Positions 10,403 through 20,369 of a stretch of 63,532 nt of DNA are shown in pieces (position 1 is the first letter of the stretch; each line of letters opens with the position of its first letter). The notes under the pieces are model-generated. The model saw only the letters and a program-made list of their open reading frames with translations. It had not been told where the DNA came from and did not search any database. The translations under genes and the position numbers were made by a program. The stretch is from positions 1-63,532 of the forward strand of contig NZ_BCNV01000002.1 of NCBI RefSeq assembly GCF_001570725.1, written 5' to 3'. This stretch comes from Paenibacillus amylolyticus. Lineage in GTDB: Bacteria; Bacillota; Bacilli; Paenibacillales; Paenibacillaceae.

Positions 10403-10798
10403 TTACGACAGATTAAACATCCCTAACGTCGAACACTTCTGTGATTCGTGATTCACGACCTCTTCCATGTTGATGTCCAGCAGATTGCAGAGAGCCGACA
10501 TGTAGAACAGGTTCCGGCCCAGCTCAGAGCTGATGACCTCTCGGCAGTTCTCGCACAACTCACCTTCCACATGCGTTTCCAGCAAGCCCTTGGTTTGAGC
10601 GATATCGCTCTCCGGGGCATATTTCTGCTTGGTGGCGTGCAGCTCGATGCAGCCGCATTCGGTAATGGCTTTGGACACGGCACGGTTAACAGACGCTCCG
10701 GCTTGTCCCGTTTTGGACAGTACATCAATCAGGCTGCGATGACGCAGCAACAGTTCAGAAACTTGATCCTGGAAAGCCTGTAAACTTAGCGTACTCAT
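10403..10798 (-). CDS. Cys-rich small protein, weak MazG-like resemblance
   Basis: A 131-residue protein I cannot name with certainty. The start MSTLSLQAFQ follows GAGGTG on the minus strand. Visible features are a largely helical sequence, the cysteine pairs ECGC and CENC, and the segment ELGRNLFYMSALCNLLDINM, which resembles the last helices of MazG-like NTP pyrophosphohydrolases, though the acidic metal-binding positions are not obvious. It is the only minus-strand gene between 1 and 59 kb, flanked by pssA and yacL. No signal peptide or membrane span. Function unknown; a metal-binding or nucleotide-related role is only a guess. Confidence 0.8.
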   Translation of the reverse strand: MSTLSLQAFQDQVSELLLRHRSLIDVLSKTGQAGASVNRAVSKAITECGCIELHATKQKYAPESDIAQTKGLLETHVEGELCENCREVISSELGRNLFYMSALCNLLDINMEEVVNHESQKCSTLGMFNLS

Positions 10799-10971
10799 TT
10801 TGCCACTCACCTCGGGATATGAATTGAATTCATTATATGCCAATAATTTACCTACTTTCAACTGACGATTGCAACATTTCCAAAAAGTTCTTGCGGATGG
10901 GATTAGCAATTCAGGAATTGGATCATACTGGATATAAAGATCAAGATACATTGAAGGAGGTGCAGGGACTA

Positions 10972-12057
10972 ATGTGGAAAAAAGGCATTTTAACTTTTAC
11001 AGGATTGTGCGGTGCATGGTTCGGCTACACGGCATATCATCTGGCAGGAAAATCGGTCCCATGGATGGCGGAGTGGATTCAGTCAGCAGGATTACTGGGA
11101 GCTGGGATATCGACGCTGCTGGGAGCTGTAATGTTTATGGCTGTATGTAACATTGGTGGTACATTGATGGCAGACAGGCTGCATAGTGGAATTGATTCAT
11201 TGGCAAAAGTACCTATGAACGAACTGGCTGCAGGTGCGGCAGGTACCGTTGCAGGATTGCTCGTGGCCTTGTTGCTCTACCCTGTTGTGGGATGGATGGG
11301 GACGGCAGGAGAAGTGCTGCAAGTGGCGCTGACGGTGATTAGTGCCTATTCCGGCTACACCCTTGCCATGGCGAAGAAAGACGATCTGGGGGCCTTCTGG
11401 ATGTCTGGGCGATGGGGTCATCCGGAGGTAGACGAGGATAGACGGATGGAAGAACATAAAATTCTGGATACCAGCGTTATTATCGATGGACGTATCGCTG
11501 ATATATGCAAAACCGGATTCATTGAAGGCACGATCGTAATTCCCGAATTCGTTCTGGAGGAGCTGCAGCATATTGCTGATTCATCGGATCTGCTCAAGCG
11601 GAACAGAGGACGGCGTGGACTGGACATTTTGAACAAAATCCAGAAGGAACTCGATGTCAAGGTCCTGATCTACGAGGGGGATTTCGAGGAAATCTCTGAG
11701 GTAGACAGCAAATTGGTTAAACTGGCTAAAGTGCTTCAGGGTAAAGTGGTCACCAATGATTTTAACTTGAACAAAGTGTGTGAACTCCAGGGTGTATCTG
11801 TGCTGAACATTAATGATCTCGCCAATGCGGTCAAGCCAGTCGTTCTACCGGGTGAGGAGATCATGGTGCAGATCATCAAGGATGGCAAGGAACATGGTCA
11901 AGGTGTAGCTTATCTAGATGATGGCACAATGATCGTTGTGGAGGGTGGACGCGAGTACATCGGCATGATGATGGAAGTGCTGGTGACCAGTGTGCTGCAG
12001 ACTTCAGCGGGACGAATGATTTTTGCCAAGCCGAAACTGTTGGAAAAAGCCCAATAA
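10972..12057 (+). CDS. yacL: Membrane PIN/TRAM-domain protein YacL
   Basis: A 361-residue integral membrane protein of the PIN-TRAM family, a putative ribonuclease. The first ~150 residues contain about four hydrophobic spans. Then comes a PIN domain with acidic active-site motifs (ILDTSVIIDGRI, FVLEEL, EVDSKLV, VTNDFN) and a C-terminal TRAM domain near GEEIMVQIIKDGKEHGQGV. ATG 10972 lies 11 nt after AAGGAGG. Length and position before ispD match B. subtilis yacL. The RNA target, if any, is unknown. Confidence 0.92.
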   Translation: MWKKGILTFTGLCGAWFGYTAYHLAGKSVPWMAEWIQSAGLLGAGISTLLGAVMFMAVCNIGGTLMADRLHSGIDSLAKVPMNELAAGAAGTVAGLLVALLLYPVVGWMGTAGEVLQVALTVISAYSGYTLAMAKKDDLGAFWMSGRWGHPEVDEDRRMEEHKILDTSVIIDGRIADICKTGFIEGTIVIPEFVLEELQHIADSSDLLKRNRGRRGLDILNKIQKELDVKVLIYEGDFEEISEVDSKLVKLAKVLQGKVVTNDFNLNKVCELQGVSVLNINDLANAVKPVVLPGEEIMVQIIKDGKEHGQGVAYLDDGTMIVVEGGREYIGMMMEVLVTSVLQTSAGRMIFAKPKLLEKAQ

Positions 12058-12159
12058 AGCGGTATGATGGGTAGTGTATCGTTGAACGAGATTTTATATC
12101 GCGGATAGATATTTTACATCTCTGAACGATAAACTGACAGACAAGGCAGGGATTGCGGC

Positions 12160-12852
12160 ATGGATAAAGGGTGGGGCGTTGTCATTGTGGCAGCAGGTCG
12201 GGGAACCCGGATGGGGACGACCGAGAGCAAGCAGTTTCTGTTGCTGCAGGACAAGCCCGTTTTCATACATACGCTTGAGGTATTTGCTGCGCTGGACGAG
12301 GTCCACGAGATGGTGCTGGTCACAGGAGCTGCAGATGTTGAACGCTGCCAGGATTGGGTAAAAGAATACCAACTGGATTCACGTGTCCGTGTTATCCCCG
12401 GAGGGAAAGAGAGACAACATTCTGTCCATAAAGGCCTGAAGGCACTTGGGACGGATTGGGTTCTCGTTCACGACGGGGTACGTCCTTTTGTGAACCATGA
12501 GCAGATCAAGGGGTGCATGGAGGCCGCCATATCCGGTGGAGCGTCTGTACTGGCCGTTCCCGTGAAGGATACGATCAAACAAGTGAATGCGGAAGGAGTC
12601 GTTACGGCGACGCCAGACCGCAGCAGTCTGTGGAGCATTCAAACCCCGCAGGCTTTTCGTCTTTCTTCCCTGCTCTCCGCCTACGAATCAGCCGAGCAGG
12701 ACGGATTTCTGGGGACAGATGACGCCATGCTGGCTGAACGTCAGGGAATGTCGGTCAAGGTTGTGGAAGGCAATTATACCAATATCAAATTAACGACGCC
12801 GGAAGATTTGGAATACGCCGCGTTTTTGCTGGGGGGAGAGAAGAAGCGATGA
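12160..12852 (+). CDS. ispD: 2-C-methyl-D-erythritol 4-phosphate cytidylyltransferase
   Basis: Third step of the MEP isoprenoid pathway: CTP plus MEP gives CDP-ME. 230 residues, family-length. The N-terminal nucleotide loop AAGRGTRMG (11-19) with K24 is present, as are GGKERQHSV and VHDGVRPFV, both conserved in IspD. It overlaps ispF by four bases (ATGA), indicating translational coupling of two steps of the same pathway. Confidence 0.96.
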   Translation: MDKGWGVVIVAAGRGTRMGTTESKQFLLLQDKPVFIHTLEVFAALDEVHEMVLVTGAADVERCQDWVKEYQLDSRVRVIPGGKERQHSVHKGLKALGTDWVLVHDGVRPFVNHEQIKGCMEAAISGGASVLAVPVKDTIKQVNAEGVVTATPDRSSLWSIQTPQAFRLSSLLSAYESAEQDGFLGTDDAMLAERQGMSVKVVEGNYTNIKLTTPEDLEYAAFLLGGEKKR

Positions 12853-13325
12853 TACGTGTAGGACAGGGATTTGATGTACATCAGCTGGTGGAGGGACGCC
12901 CGTGCATTATTGGCGGAGTAACGATTCCTTATGAAAAAGGACTGCTGGGTCACTCGGACGCAGACGTGCTGTTGCATGCGATTAGTGATGCCATTTTGGG
13001 TGCGCTGGCACTTGGGGATATTGGCAAGCACTTCCCGGATACCGATCCGGAATTCAAGGATGCCGACAGCCTGAAATTGCTGGAGCATGTATGGCAGCTT
13101 GTGAAGGATCGCGGGTATAAGCTAGGGAATATCGATTCAACGATTATTGCCCAGAAGCCAAAGATGGCTCCTTATATCCCACAGATGGCTGAGGTTATTG
13201 CCAAGGCACTGGAAGCGGATGTAACACAGGTGAACGTGAAAGCAACAACGACAGAGCAACTGGGATTCCCGGGACGGGGAGAGGGCATTGCCGCTCAATC
13301 CGTTGTTTGCCTTGTACGTGTGTGA
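12849..13325 (+). CDS. ispF: 2-C-methyl-D-erythritol 2,4-cyclodiphosphate synthase
   Basis: Converts CDP-ME 2-phosphate to MEcPP with release of CMP in the MEP pathway. 158 residues; trimeric in the family. Zinc ligands D9, H11 and H43 are in the expected places (GFDVHQL and VLLHAISDA), followed by the conserved [11 protein letters not shown]. Its ATG overlaps the ispD stop. The intermediate kinase gene ispE is not here. Confidence 0.97.
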   Translation: MIRVGQGFDVHQLVEGRPCIIGGVTIPYEKGLLGHSDADVLLHAISDAILGALALGDIGKHFPDTDPEFKDADSLKLLEHVWQLVKDRGYKLGNIDSTIIAQKPKMAPYIPQMAEVIAKALEADVTQVNVKATTTEQLGFPGRGEGIAAQSVVCLVRV

Positions 13326-13358
13326 TATCATCAATCAATTCGTGACGGAGGGGATCAT

Positions 13359-14816
13359 ATGAGCACGGAAATTCGTGTGCGTTACGCGCCGAGCCCAACG
13401 GGACACCTGCATATCGGGAATGCCCGTACGGCGCTGTTTAACTATTTGTATGCCAAACATAATAACGGTAAATTCATTATTCGTATTGAAGATACGGACG
13501 TGAAACGGAATATTGCCGGTGGTGAAGAAAGCCAGCTGAAATACCTGAAATGGCTTGGAATCGAGTGGGATGAAAGTATTGACGTGGGTGGAGAATACGG
13601 ACCATACCGTCAAACGGAACGTCTGGATCTCTATCGTAAATATACGCAGGAATTGCTGGATAAGGGTCTGGCTTACCGCTGCTTCTGTACGGAAGAAGAA
13701 TTGGAGCAAGAGCGCGAGGAACAGTCAGCACGTGGAGAAACACCACGTTATTCGGGCAAACACCGTGACCTGACTCAAGAGCAAATTAGTGCGTTTGAAG
13801 CGGAAGGCCGCGTAGCGAGTATTCGTTTCCGTGTACCGGAAGAGCGCACATATACGTTTGATGACATGGTTAAAGGTACAATTTCATTCAACAGCAAGGA
13901 ATCCGGCGACTTCGTCATTGTGAAAAAAGACGGCATTCCCACATACAACTATGCCGTTGCTGTGGATGATCACTTGATGAAGATCTCCCACGTTCTGCGC
14001 GGGGAAGATCACATCTCGAACACGCCGCGTCAACTGATGATCTATGAAGCGCTCGGCTGGGAGCCGCCGCAATTCGGTCATATGACGCTGATCGTGAATG
14101 AAAATCACAAGAAGCTGAGTAAACGGGATGAGTCCGTTATTCAGTTTATTGAGCAGTATGATCAGCTCGGCTATTTGCCTGAAGCGATGTTTAACTTCAT
14201 TTCCTTACTCGGCTGGTCGCCAGAAGGGGAAGAAGAGATCTTCTCGCAAGAGCAACTGATCTCCATTTTTGATACGAAACGTCTGTCCAAAAGCCCGGCG
14301 GTATTTGATACCCACAAGCTGGCGCACTTGAACAACCACTATATCAAACATGCTGACCCGGAACGTATTGCCGAAATGGCCATTCCACATCTGCAAAAGG
14401 CTGGACGTATTTCTTCCGAGCTGTCTGCTGAACAAAAAGAATGGGCATATTCGCTGGTACACCTCTACCAGGAGCAGATGAATTCTGCCTCCGATATTGT
14501 GGAATTGTCGGAAGTGTTCTTCCGTTCCAATCTGGAGCTGGAAAGCGAAGGAGAAGCAGTACTTGCTGAGGAACAGGTGCCAACTGTACTGAAGGCATTT
14601 GCGGATAAAGTGCAGGCGAGCGAAGAGTTTACTCCAAGCAAAATGGCTGCATTGATCAAGGAAGTACAGAAAGAAACCGGCTTTAAGGGCAAACAGCTCT
14701 TTATGCCAATTCGTGTAGCCTTGACTGGACAGACGCATGGACGGGATTTGAATCAAACGATTGTGCTTCTGGGCCGTGATACGGTGATCGAACGTTTGCT
14801 TGCGCAAGTAAAATAA
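13359..14816 (+). CDS. gltX: Glutamyl-tRNA synthetase
   Basis: Class I synthetase charging tRNA-Glu; in Firmicutes lacking GlnRS it also mischarges tRNA-Gln for the amidotransferase route. 485 residues. The HIGH-type motif is [10 protein letters not shown] (11-20) and the KMSKS-type motif is KLSKR (252-256). The start follows ACGGAGGGG. It precedes the T-box-controlled cysE-cysS, as in B. subtilis, but has its own end before the cys promoter. Confidence 0.97.
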   Translation: MSTEIRVRYAPSPTGHLHIGNARTALFNYLYAKHNNGKFIIRIEDTDVKRNIAGGEESQLKYLKWLGIEWDESIDVGGEYGPYRQTERLDLYRKYTQELLDKGLAYRCFCTEEELEQEREEQSARGETPRYSGKHRDLTQEQISAFEAEGRVASIRFRVPEERTYTFDDMVKGTISFNSKESGDFVIVKKDGIPTYNYAVAVDDHLMKISHVLRGEDHISNTPRQLMIYEALGWEPPQFGHMTLIVNENHKKLSKRDESVIQFIEQYDQLGYLPEAMFNFISLLGWSPEGEEEIFSQEQLISIFDTKRLSKSPAVFDTHKLAHLNNHYIKHADPERIAEMAIPHLQKAGRISSELSAEQKEWAYSLVHLYQEQMNSASDIVELSEVFFRSNLELESEGEAVLAEEQVPTVLKAFADKVQASEEFTPSKMAALIKEVQKETGFKGKQLFMPIRVALTGQTHGRDLNQTIVLLGRDTVIERLLAQVK

Positions 14817-14889
14817 GCTTAATCGACGATATTCCATTAATTTGGAATCTGAACACAGTCTTATGATGTATGGATTACGTAGGAGGCTG

Positions 14890-14918
14890 TTGTCAGTCTG
14901 AGGCCTTTTCGCTATAAT
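14890..14918 (+). promoter_or_regulatory. Promoter of the cysE operon T-box leader
   Basis: TTGTCA (14890-14895), 17 nt, and a perfect TATAAT (14913-14918). Transcription would start near 14926 and enter the T-box leader. Confidence 0.82.
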
Positions 14919-14925
14919 AACAACA

Positions 14926-15267
14926 CAACGAATAATTGATATGATTTATCTAATAGAACAGCAAAGATCGGGAGGAGTAGACTGACCCGGACAGATTCAG
15001 AGAGGATGGTCCCGCAGCAAAGGAAGATTTCTTTGGTTGCGGTGGCTGTGAGCCATCCACTGTCCAGCAGTCGAAATGCGCCCGTGAGCTGCACAGCCGA
15101 ATCCAGCCCCGCCTTTGTCATCTTGACATGGGAAAACGTTAGGATAGGTTGTGACGATTGGTTTCCGTTACCAAACCGCTTGAGGGCTCATTCTATTTGA
15201 GGATGAACCGAGCAGAGTGGGACCGCGATAAACGCCTCTGCAGCTAAATGCTGCAGGGGCGTTTTTT
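14926..15267 (+). ncRNA. T-box riboswitch, cysteine type
   Basis: A tRNA-sensing leader controlling cysE-cysS. The diagnostic T-box AGAGTGGGACCGCG lies at 15214-15227. The terminator is a 14-bp stem (15231-15244 with 15250-15263) followed by a T run to 15267; the T-box sequence upstream would form the competing antiterminator. The likely specifier codon is TGC (Cys) at 15077-15079 in GAAATGCG, in agreement with the genes controlled. The AGTA motif near 14975 fits Stem I. The acceptor-pairing bulge reads TGGG, implying a G-U pair with U73 of tRNA-Cys, which is slightly unusual. Confidence 0.93.
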
Positions 15268-15352
15268 GTTTAGGCGAGTGTGCAGTACACTACCAAGGAA
15301 CGCGCCGTCCGGTAAGCCGGAGGACGGGAACCTGAACAAGAGGGGAACGAGC

Positions 15353-16012
15353 ATGTTCAAGAAGATCAGATCAGATATCCAGGTGGTGTTTGAAAACGAC
15401 CCGGCGGCCAGAGGATGGTTTGAGGTGGTATTCACCTACTCAGGGCTGCATGCAATATGGGCACACCGGATCGCTCATTTTTTATACAAGCGAAGATGGT
15501 TCTCGGTTGCCCGGTTCATTTCGCAGGTTAGTCGTTTTATGACAGGAATTGAGATACACCCTGGAGCTACGATCGGAAATCGGTTGTTTATTGACCATGG
15601 AATGGGCGTCGTTATTGGAGAAACATGTGAGATTGGCGATGATGTCGTTATCTATCAGGGGGTTACCCTGGGCGGAACAGGGAAAGAAAAAGGGAAGAGA
15701 CATCCGACCATTGGTAATAATGTGGTTATCTCATCCGGAGCCAAAGTGCTGGGTTCATTTAGCGTGGGGGATCAATGTAACATTGGTGCTAACTCCGTTG
15801 TACTTAAGGAAGTCCCTTCCAACAGTACCGTGGTAGGCATACCGGGTAGGATTGTTAAACAGGATGGTCGACGGGTAGATCGCCTCAGTCAACAGTTGCC
15901 CGATCCGGTCGTTGACTCCTTACGCAGTATGCAACAAGAACTCGAACGATTGCAGCAAGAGATACGTACACTGCAGAATGCCCGTGAAAATGAGACTGTG
16001 CGTGATACGTGA
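15353..16012 (+). CDS. cysE: Serine O-acetyltransferase
   Basis: Makes O-acetylserine from serine and acetyl-CoA, the carbon skeleton for cysteine. 219 residues. The left-handed beta-helix hexapeptide repeats are clear from about residue 65 ([19 protein letters not shown], with the catalytic His in DHGMG). It ends in a short coiled coil ([16 protein letters not shown]). ATG 15353 is 7 nt after GAGGGG; an ORF extension to 15248 would run through the T-box terminator and is rejected. Controlled by the upstream Cys T-box with cysS. Confidence 0.95.
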   Translation: MFKKIRSDIQVVFENDPAARGWFEVVFTYSGLHAIWAHRIAHFLYKRRWFSVARFISQVSRFMTGIEIHPGATIGNRLFIDHGMGVVIGETCEIGDDVVIYQGVTLGGTGKEKGKRHPTIGNNVVISSGAKVLGSFSVGDQCNIGANSVVLKEVPSNSTVVGIPGRIVKQDGRRVDRLSQQLPDPVVDSLRSMQQELERLQQEIRTLQNARENETVRDT

Positions 16013-16054
16013 TACAATAAATATAGGCAGTATAGGATGAAAGGATAAGTGACC

Positions 16055-17455
16055 ATGACGCTTCAAATTTATAATACGATGAGTCGTACAAAAGAGGATT
16101 TTGTTCCCCAAGAGCCAGGGAAAGTAAAAATGTATGTGTGCGGACCAACGGTGTATGACTACATCCATATCGGGAATGCACGCCCGGTTATCTTTTTCGA
16201 CACGGTTCGCGGGTACCTGGAACAGACAGGACATGAAGTGAACTATGTGGTGAACTTCACGGATGTCGACGACAAGCTGATCCGCAAAGCAGAACAACTT
16301 GGAACAGACGTACCTCATGTCGCAGAGAAGTTTATTGCGGCCTATTATGAAGACCTTGAAGGACTGGGTATTCCGAAGGCGAGCAGCAATCCGCGAGTTA
16401 CAGAGAACATGCCGCTCATTATTGATTTTATCCGTGAGTTGGTTGAAAAGGGATTTGCATATGAAAATGGCGGTGACGTCTATTATCGTACAGGCAAATT
16501 CAGCGAATACGGTAAACTCTCGAAACAAAACCTGCAGGAGTTGCAATTCGGAATCCGTGTAGGCGTGGACGAGCGTAAAGAGCATCCCGAAGATTTCGTG
16601 CTCTGGAAGGCAGCTAAACCAGGTGAGATCTACTGGTCCAGTCCTTGGGGTGATGGTCGACCAGGATGGCATATTGAGTGCTCCGCCATGGCTAGGGAGT
16701 ACCTTGGGGATACACTGGACATACACGGGGGCGGACAGGATCTGCAGTTCCCGCACCATGAGTGCGAATGCGCCCAATCCGAGGTATTAACAGGCAAACC
16801 GCTTGCCAACTACTGGATGCATAATGGCTTTATCCGAATCGATAACGAGAAAATGTCGAAATCGCTCGGCAATGGTGTTCTTGTAAAAGACTTGCGGAAT
16901 CAATATAAACGCGAAGCGATTCGTTATTTCATGTTGTCTACCCACTATCGCAATCCATTGAACTTTACGGATGATACGATGGAGCAGGCGCAGAACAGTG
17001 TGGACCGGATTGCGAATGCTGTAGGTAACCTGAACCATCGTCTGAATGCGGTGACTGTAGATCAGGATATTTCAGCAGAGTTTGCAGCAAGACTCGACCA
17101 AATTCGTCAGCAGTATCACGAGAAGATGCAAGACGATTTCAATACACCTGATGCAATTACAGCAATGTTTGAGTGGGCAGGGGAAGCCAACCAACTGTTG
17201 CAGCAAGAAGTAGTCAATGCGGCTGACATTCGTGCGCTCCTTGAGTTGTTCAATGAACTGAATGCTGTGCTGCGCATCTATACTGACGCAGAGCCAGAAC
17301 TTTTGGATGAAGAAGTAGAACGTCTGATTGAAGAACGCGTAGAAGCGCGCAAGTCCAAAAACTGGGCAAGAGCGGATGAAATCCGCGATGAATTGTCTGC
17401 ACGTGGTATCTTGCTTGAGGATACGGCGCAGGGCATGAGATGGCGGCGCAAATGA
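16055..17455 (+). CDS. cysS: Cysteinyl-tRNA synthetase
   Basis: Class I synthetase charging tRNA-Cys; zinc-dependent cysteine recognition. 466 residues. C29 and HIGN (38-41) lie in the [13 protein letters not shown] motif, and KMSKS is at 266-270. ATG 16055 is preferred, 10 nt after AAAGG; GTG 16049 would add two residues. Cotranscribed with cysE under T-box control, so Cys starvation raises both Cys synthesis and charging. Its end overlaps mrnC. Confidence 0.97.
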   Translation: MTLQIYNTMSRTKEDFVPQEPGKVKMYVCGPTVYDYIHIGNARPVIFFDTVRGYLEQTGHEVNYVVNFTDVDDKLIRKAEQLGTDVPHVAEKFIAAYYEDLEGLGIPKASSNPRVTENMPLIIDFIRELVEKGFAYENGGDVYYRTGKFSEYGKLSKQNLQELQFGIRVGVDERKEHPEDFVLWKAAKPGEIYWSSPWGDGRPGWHIECSAMAREYLGDTLDIHGGGQDLQFPHHECECAQSEVLTGKPLANYWMHNGFIRIDNEKMSKSLGNGVLVKDLRNQYKREAIRYFMLSTHYRNPLNFTDDTMEQAQNSVDRIANAVGNLNHRLNAVTVDQDISAEFAARLDQIRQQYHEKMQDDFNTPDAITAMFEWAGEANQLLQQEVVNAADIRALLELFNELNAVLRIYTDAEPELLDEEVERLIEERVEARKSKNWARADEIRDELSARGILLEDTAQGMRWRRK

Positions 17456-17931
17456 GCGAAGGACATCCAAATACACCAAAACAACAGGAGCGGGTCACAG
17501 AGGGAGGATGGTTCCCGTATCCCCCTTCCAGACCTGCCAGGTTGATTCCTCCTATTGCACTGGCCTATATTGGTGATGCGGTATATGAAGTGGCTGTTCG
17601 TCAATATCTGTTGTCGAAGGCCAACATGCGTCCCAATCATTTGCACCGTAGTGCAACCGGATTGGTATCAGCGAAGGCACAGAGCCGCATACTTACAACG
17701 ATTGAGGCTGAACTGACAGAAGAGGAACGGGATATTGTCCGGCAAGGGCGGAATGCCAAGTCGGGGAGTGTACCCAAAAATGCAGATGTGTTGGAGTACA
17801 GACATGCCACGGCTTTTGAATGTCTCATTGGTTACCTCTACAGTAGTGGTCATCATGATCGAATGATTGAACTGATCGGGCATGGCATTGAGCACGCGGA
17901 ACAACAATCGCCATCACCGACAAAAAAATAG
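17440..17931 (+). CDS. mrnC: Mini-ribonuclease 3
   Basis: Matures 23S rRNA ends in Firmicutes. It is an RNase III catalytic domain without the dsRNA-binding domain; the motif LAYIGDAVYEVAVR carries the acidic catalytic residues, and DVLEYRHATAFECLIGYLY has the second acidic cluster. 163 residues from ATG 17440; ATG 17452, overlapping the cysS stop as ATGA, is equally possible. Neither has a good Shine-Dalgarno, so translation is probably coupled to cysS. Confidence 0.93.
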   Translation: MAAQMSEGHPNTPKQQERVTEGGWFPYPPSRPARLIPPIALAYIGDAVYEVAVRQYLLSKANMRPNHLHRSATGLVSAKAQSRILTTIEAELTEEERDIVRQGRNAKSGSVPKNADVLEYRHATAFECLIGYLYSSGHHDRMIELIGHGIEHAEQQSPSPTKK

Positions 17932-17974
17932 AAATTTCAACAAAACAACGCATTACAGAGAGGATCGAACAACG

Positions 17975-18721
17975 ATGGAAGAAGAATGGATCGCCGGTAA
18001 ACACTCCGTGACGGAGGCGCTGCGTTCAGGCCGGACCATTAATAAAATATGGATTGCCGATACAGCACAGAAACATCTGACTCAACCTATTATCTCGGAA
18101 GCTAAAAAACTCGGTATTGTCATTCAACACGTGGACAAGCGTAAGTTGGACCAAACAGTACCAGGCATTCAGCATCAAGGGGTAGTCGCACAAGCGGCAC
18201 CTTATGCTTATGTAGAGGTAGAAGACATTCTTGCCGCAGCAAAAGCGAAGAATGAGCATCCTTTCCTGATCCTGTTGGATGAGATTGAAGATCCTCATAA
18301 CCTGGGGTCCATTTTGCGGACAGCAGATTGCACGGGTGCGCATGGTGTCATTGTACCCAAACGTCGCTCGGCAGCGGTAACCGTGACAGTATCCAAAACG
18401 TCAGCAGGGGCCGTAGAGTATGTACCAGTGGCTCGTGTGAGTAATCTCGGCCAGACTATCGATCGCCTTAAAGAAGAAGGTGTGTGGGTTGTAGGGACAG
18501 ATGTCACGGCTCATGAAGGTGTCTTTGGTAACGGAGTCTTCACTGGCCCTGTGGCATTGGTAATCGGCAATGAAAACAAGGGAATGGGACGACTCATTCG
18601 TGAGAAATGCGATGTACTGATCAAATTACCGATGCAAGGTCAGATTAATTCCCTGAATGCTTCCGTGGCAGCGGGTGTTGTCATGTATGAAGTGCTCCGC
18701 TCGCGTCAAGCGCAGGAATAG
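17975..18721 (+). CDS. rlmB: 23S rRNA (guanosine-2'-O-)-methyltransferase RlmB
   Basis: SpoU/TrmH-family methyltransferase with a trefoil-knot SAM site. All three SpoU motifs are visible: EDPHNLGSILRTAD, LVIGNENKGMGRL and LNASVAAGVVMYE. 248 residues from ATG 17975 (MEEEWIAGKHSV), matching B. subtilis YacO. The frame stays open back to 17882 and would add about 31 basic, Asn-rich residues overlapping mrnC; I treat that as non-coding. Exact target G2251 is inferred from family. Confidence 0.93.
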   Translation: MEEEWIAGKHSVTEALRSGRTINKIWIADTAQKHLTQPIISEAKKLGIVIQHVDKRKLDQTVPGIQHQGVVAQAAPYAYVEVEDILAAAKAKNEHPFLILLDEIEDPHNLGSILRTADCTGAHGVIVPKRRSAAVTVTVSKTSAGAVEYVPVARVSNLGQTIDRLKEEGVWVVGTDVTAHEGVFGNGVFTGPVALVIGNENKGMGRLIREKCDVLIKLPMQGQINSLNASVAAGVVMYEVLRSRQAQE

Positions 18722-18726
18722 AAGGT

Positions 18727-19248
18727 ATGGCTGATTCCCGTGATGTGCTTCTTGTAGACGGGTACAACATGATTGGTGACTGGCCGGAGTTAACCAGACT
18801 GGCTGAAAGTGGGCTCGAAGAGGCGCGTAACAGGCTTCTCTTTCGGCTCGCTGACTATCAGGCGTTCTCCGGCCGGCGGGTCATTGTTGTGTTTGACGCC
18901 TACCTCGTGCCTGGACTCGGTAAATCCTTTACACAGAGCAAAGTACAGATCTATTTTACAAAGGAAAAAGAGACGGCAGACGAATGCATTGAGAGACTCG
19001 TTCGGGAACTAAGCATGCGAAGACGCCAAATCTATGTGGCTACGAGCGACATGGTAGAGCAACATGTCATATTTGGGCAGGGAGCGCTACGCGTATCTGC
19101 AAGGGAATTGCTGATTGAAGTCGAGCAGAACGAAAAAGAATTAAAGAAACGACTGGAAGAAGATCAGGCGAAGACGACACGGAATACACTCGGGGGCAAG
19201 TTAAGTCCCGATGTATTGAAAGAGTTTGAGCGATGGCGGCGGGAATAA
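18727..19248 (+). CDS. rae1: Ribosome-dependent mRNA endonuclease Rae1 (YacP, NYN domain)
   Basis: A 173-residue NYN/PIN-like nuclease. In B. subtilis, Rae1 enters the ribosomal A site and cuts certain mRNAs during translation. The NYN motif LLVDGYNMIGDWPEL is at the N-terminus, and acidic positions VFDAY, ETADECIERL and TSDMVEQ follow. Starts 5 nt after the rlmB stop. The C-terminal third is charged and helical. Confidence 0.93.
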   Translation: MADSRDVLLVDGYNMIGDWPELTRLAESGLEEARNRLLFRLADYQAFSGRRVIVVFDAYLVPGLGKSFTQSKVQIYFTKEKETADECIERLVRELSMRRRQIYVATSDMVEQHVIFGQGALRVSARELLIEVEQNEKELKKRLEEDQAKTTRNTLGGKLSPDVLKEFERWRRE

Positions 19249-19328
19249 CAGCACGCTTTTTACAATATTTAGAATATTGAAAGTCTTGACATTTATGTTA
19301 TTGATGTTCTTTTTTAGGCAGAGCGTGG

Positions 19329-19358
19329 TTGACGGTGTGAGGTGCCATCATATATACT
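19329..19358 (+). promoter_or_regulatory. Promoter of sigH
   Basis: TTGACG (19329-19334), 18 nt and TATACT (19353-19358), about 60 nt before the sigH start. A second TTGACA at 19286-19291 has no good -10. No AbrB or other operator can be read with confidence. Confidence 0.65.
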
Positions 19359-19420
19359 GATCGTATATTTCATAGAGTAGAGTAACGGGGTACCTTGCGT
19401 TGCAGCCGGAGGGATTGTCT

Positions 19421-20065
19421 GTGAGTGTCGACCTCAAAGATATCATGTTATCCAAGTATGATTACCAAAGTGACGAAGACATTGTCGAAGCTTTCCGTGA
19501 AGGCGAAAGCGAAGCGTTAGAGTTTTTGATTAACAAATATCGTAACTTTGTACGCGCCAAGGCAAGATCTTATTTTCTGATTGGGGCAGACCGGGAAGAT
19601 ATTATTCAAGAAGGAATGATTGGCCTCTACAAATCCATTCGAGATTTCAAAGGGGACAAGCTGGCTTCGTTCAAGGCTTTTGCCGAACTGTGTATTACAA
19701 GACAGATCATCACGGCGATTAAGACAGCAACACGTCAGAAGCATATTCCACTTAATTCTTATGTATCTCTGGACAAGCCTATTTATGACGAAGAGTCTGA
19801 TCGTACGTTACTCGATGTGATTTGTGGAACCCAGGTCAGTGATCCGGAAGAGCTTATCATCAATCAGGAAGAGTTTGTGGGCCTGGAAGATAAAATGTCC
19901 GAGATTCTGAGTGATCTGGAACGTAAAGTATTGATGTTGTATCTGGACGGGAGATCTTATCAAGAGATTGCAGTAGATTTGGACAGACATGTGAAGTCCA
20001 TTGATAATGCACTACAGCGCGTGAAGCGTAAGCTTGAAAAGTACCTGGAAGTTCGAGATAATTAA
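19421..20065 (+). CDS. sigH: RNA polymerase sigma factor SigH (Spo0H)
   Basis: Sigma-70 family factor for the transition to stationary phase and sporulation. 214 residues. Region 2 is the near-invariant SigH sequence (AKARSYFLIGADREDIIQEG), and region 4 ends in SYQEIAVDLDRHVKSIDNAL, a helix-turn-helix. GTG 19421 follows GGAGGG by 7 nt and is my start; an in-frame TTG at 19400 would add seven residues. The position between rae1 and rpmG is as in B. subtilis. It has its own promoter and terminator. Confidence 0.97.
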   Translation: MSVDLKDIMLSKYDYQSDEDIVEAFREGESEALEFLINKYRNFVRAKARSYFLIGADREDIIQEGMIGLYKSIRDFKGDKLASFKAFAELCITRQIITAIKTATRQKHIPLNSYVSLDKPIYDEESDRTLLDVICGTQVSDPEELIINQEEFVGLEDKMSEILSDLERKVLMLYLDGRSYQEIAVDLDRHVKSIDNALQRVKRKLEKYLEVRDN

Positions 20066-20085
20066 ACACATGTTGTCGTTGACGG

Positions 20086-20113
20086 AAAAGGCTCGGTGTT
20101 TGAGTCTTTTTTT
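20086..20113 (+). terminator. Intrinsic terminator after sigH
   Basis: Stem AAGGCTC/GAGTCTT (20088-20094 with 20102-20108, one wobble) runs into seven T. Confidence 0.75.
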
Positions 20114-20252
20114 AGTGTCTCAAGTTTATAAAATCAAAGAATGTTTATACTAGTAATCGCTCGGTCCATGCAGGAGAAGAGAAAAACAGAGATGTGAAAC
20201 GAGAGTACGTTGTACGGAAGTAATACCCAGTGAATGAAAGGCTATTCTTTCA

Positions 20253-20281
20253 TTGACATGGTTATACCCTTGTGATAAAGT
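20253..20281 (+). promoter_or_regulatory. Promoter of rpmG-secE-nusG, extended -10
   Basis: Consensus TTGACA (20253-20258), 17 nt, then TAAAGT (20276-20281) preceded by TGA, an extended -10. The inverted repeat TTTAGG-TAGG-CCTAAA lies just downstream near 20284. Confidence 0.75.
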
Positions 20282-20369
20282 GTTTTAGGTAGGCCTAAAT
20301 TTATGGCTTTTTTTCAGGATCAATTTAGAGACTCTGCTTGAATGTGGAAGTCTTCGGGAGGTGTACATC

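Noticed and set aside
15248..15352. Extended start of cysE
   Set aside because: It would begin inside the T-box terminator stem; ATG 15353 has a good binding site.
17882..17974. N-terminal extension of RlmB by 31 basic residues
   Set aside because: It overlaps mrnC in another frame and is outside the family start; ATG 17975 has its own purine-rich site and gives the normal length.
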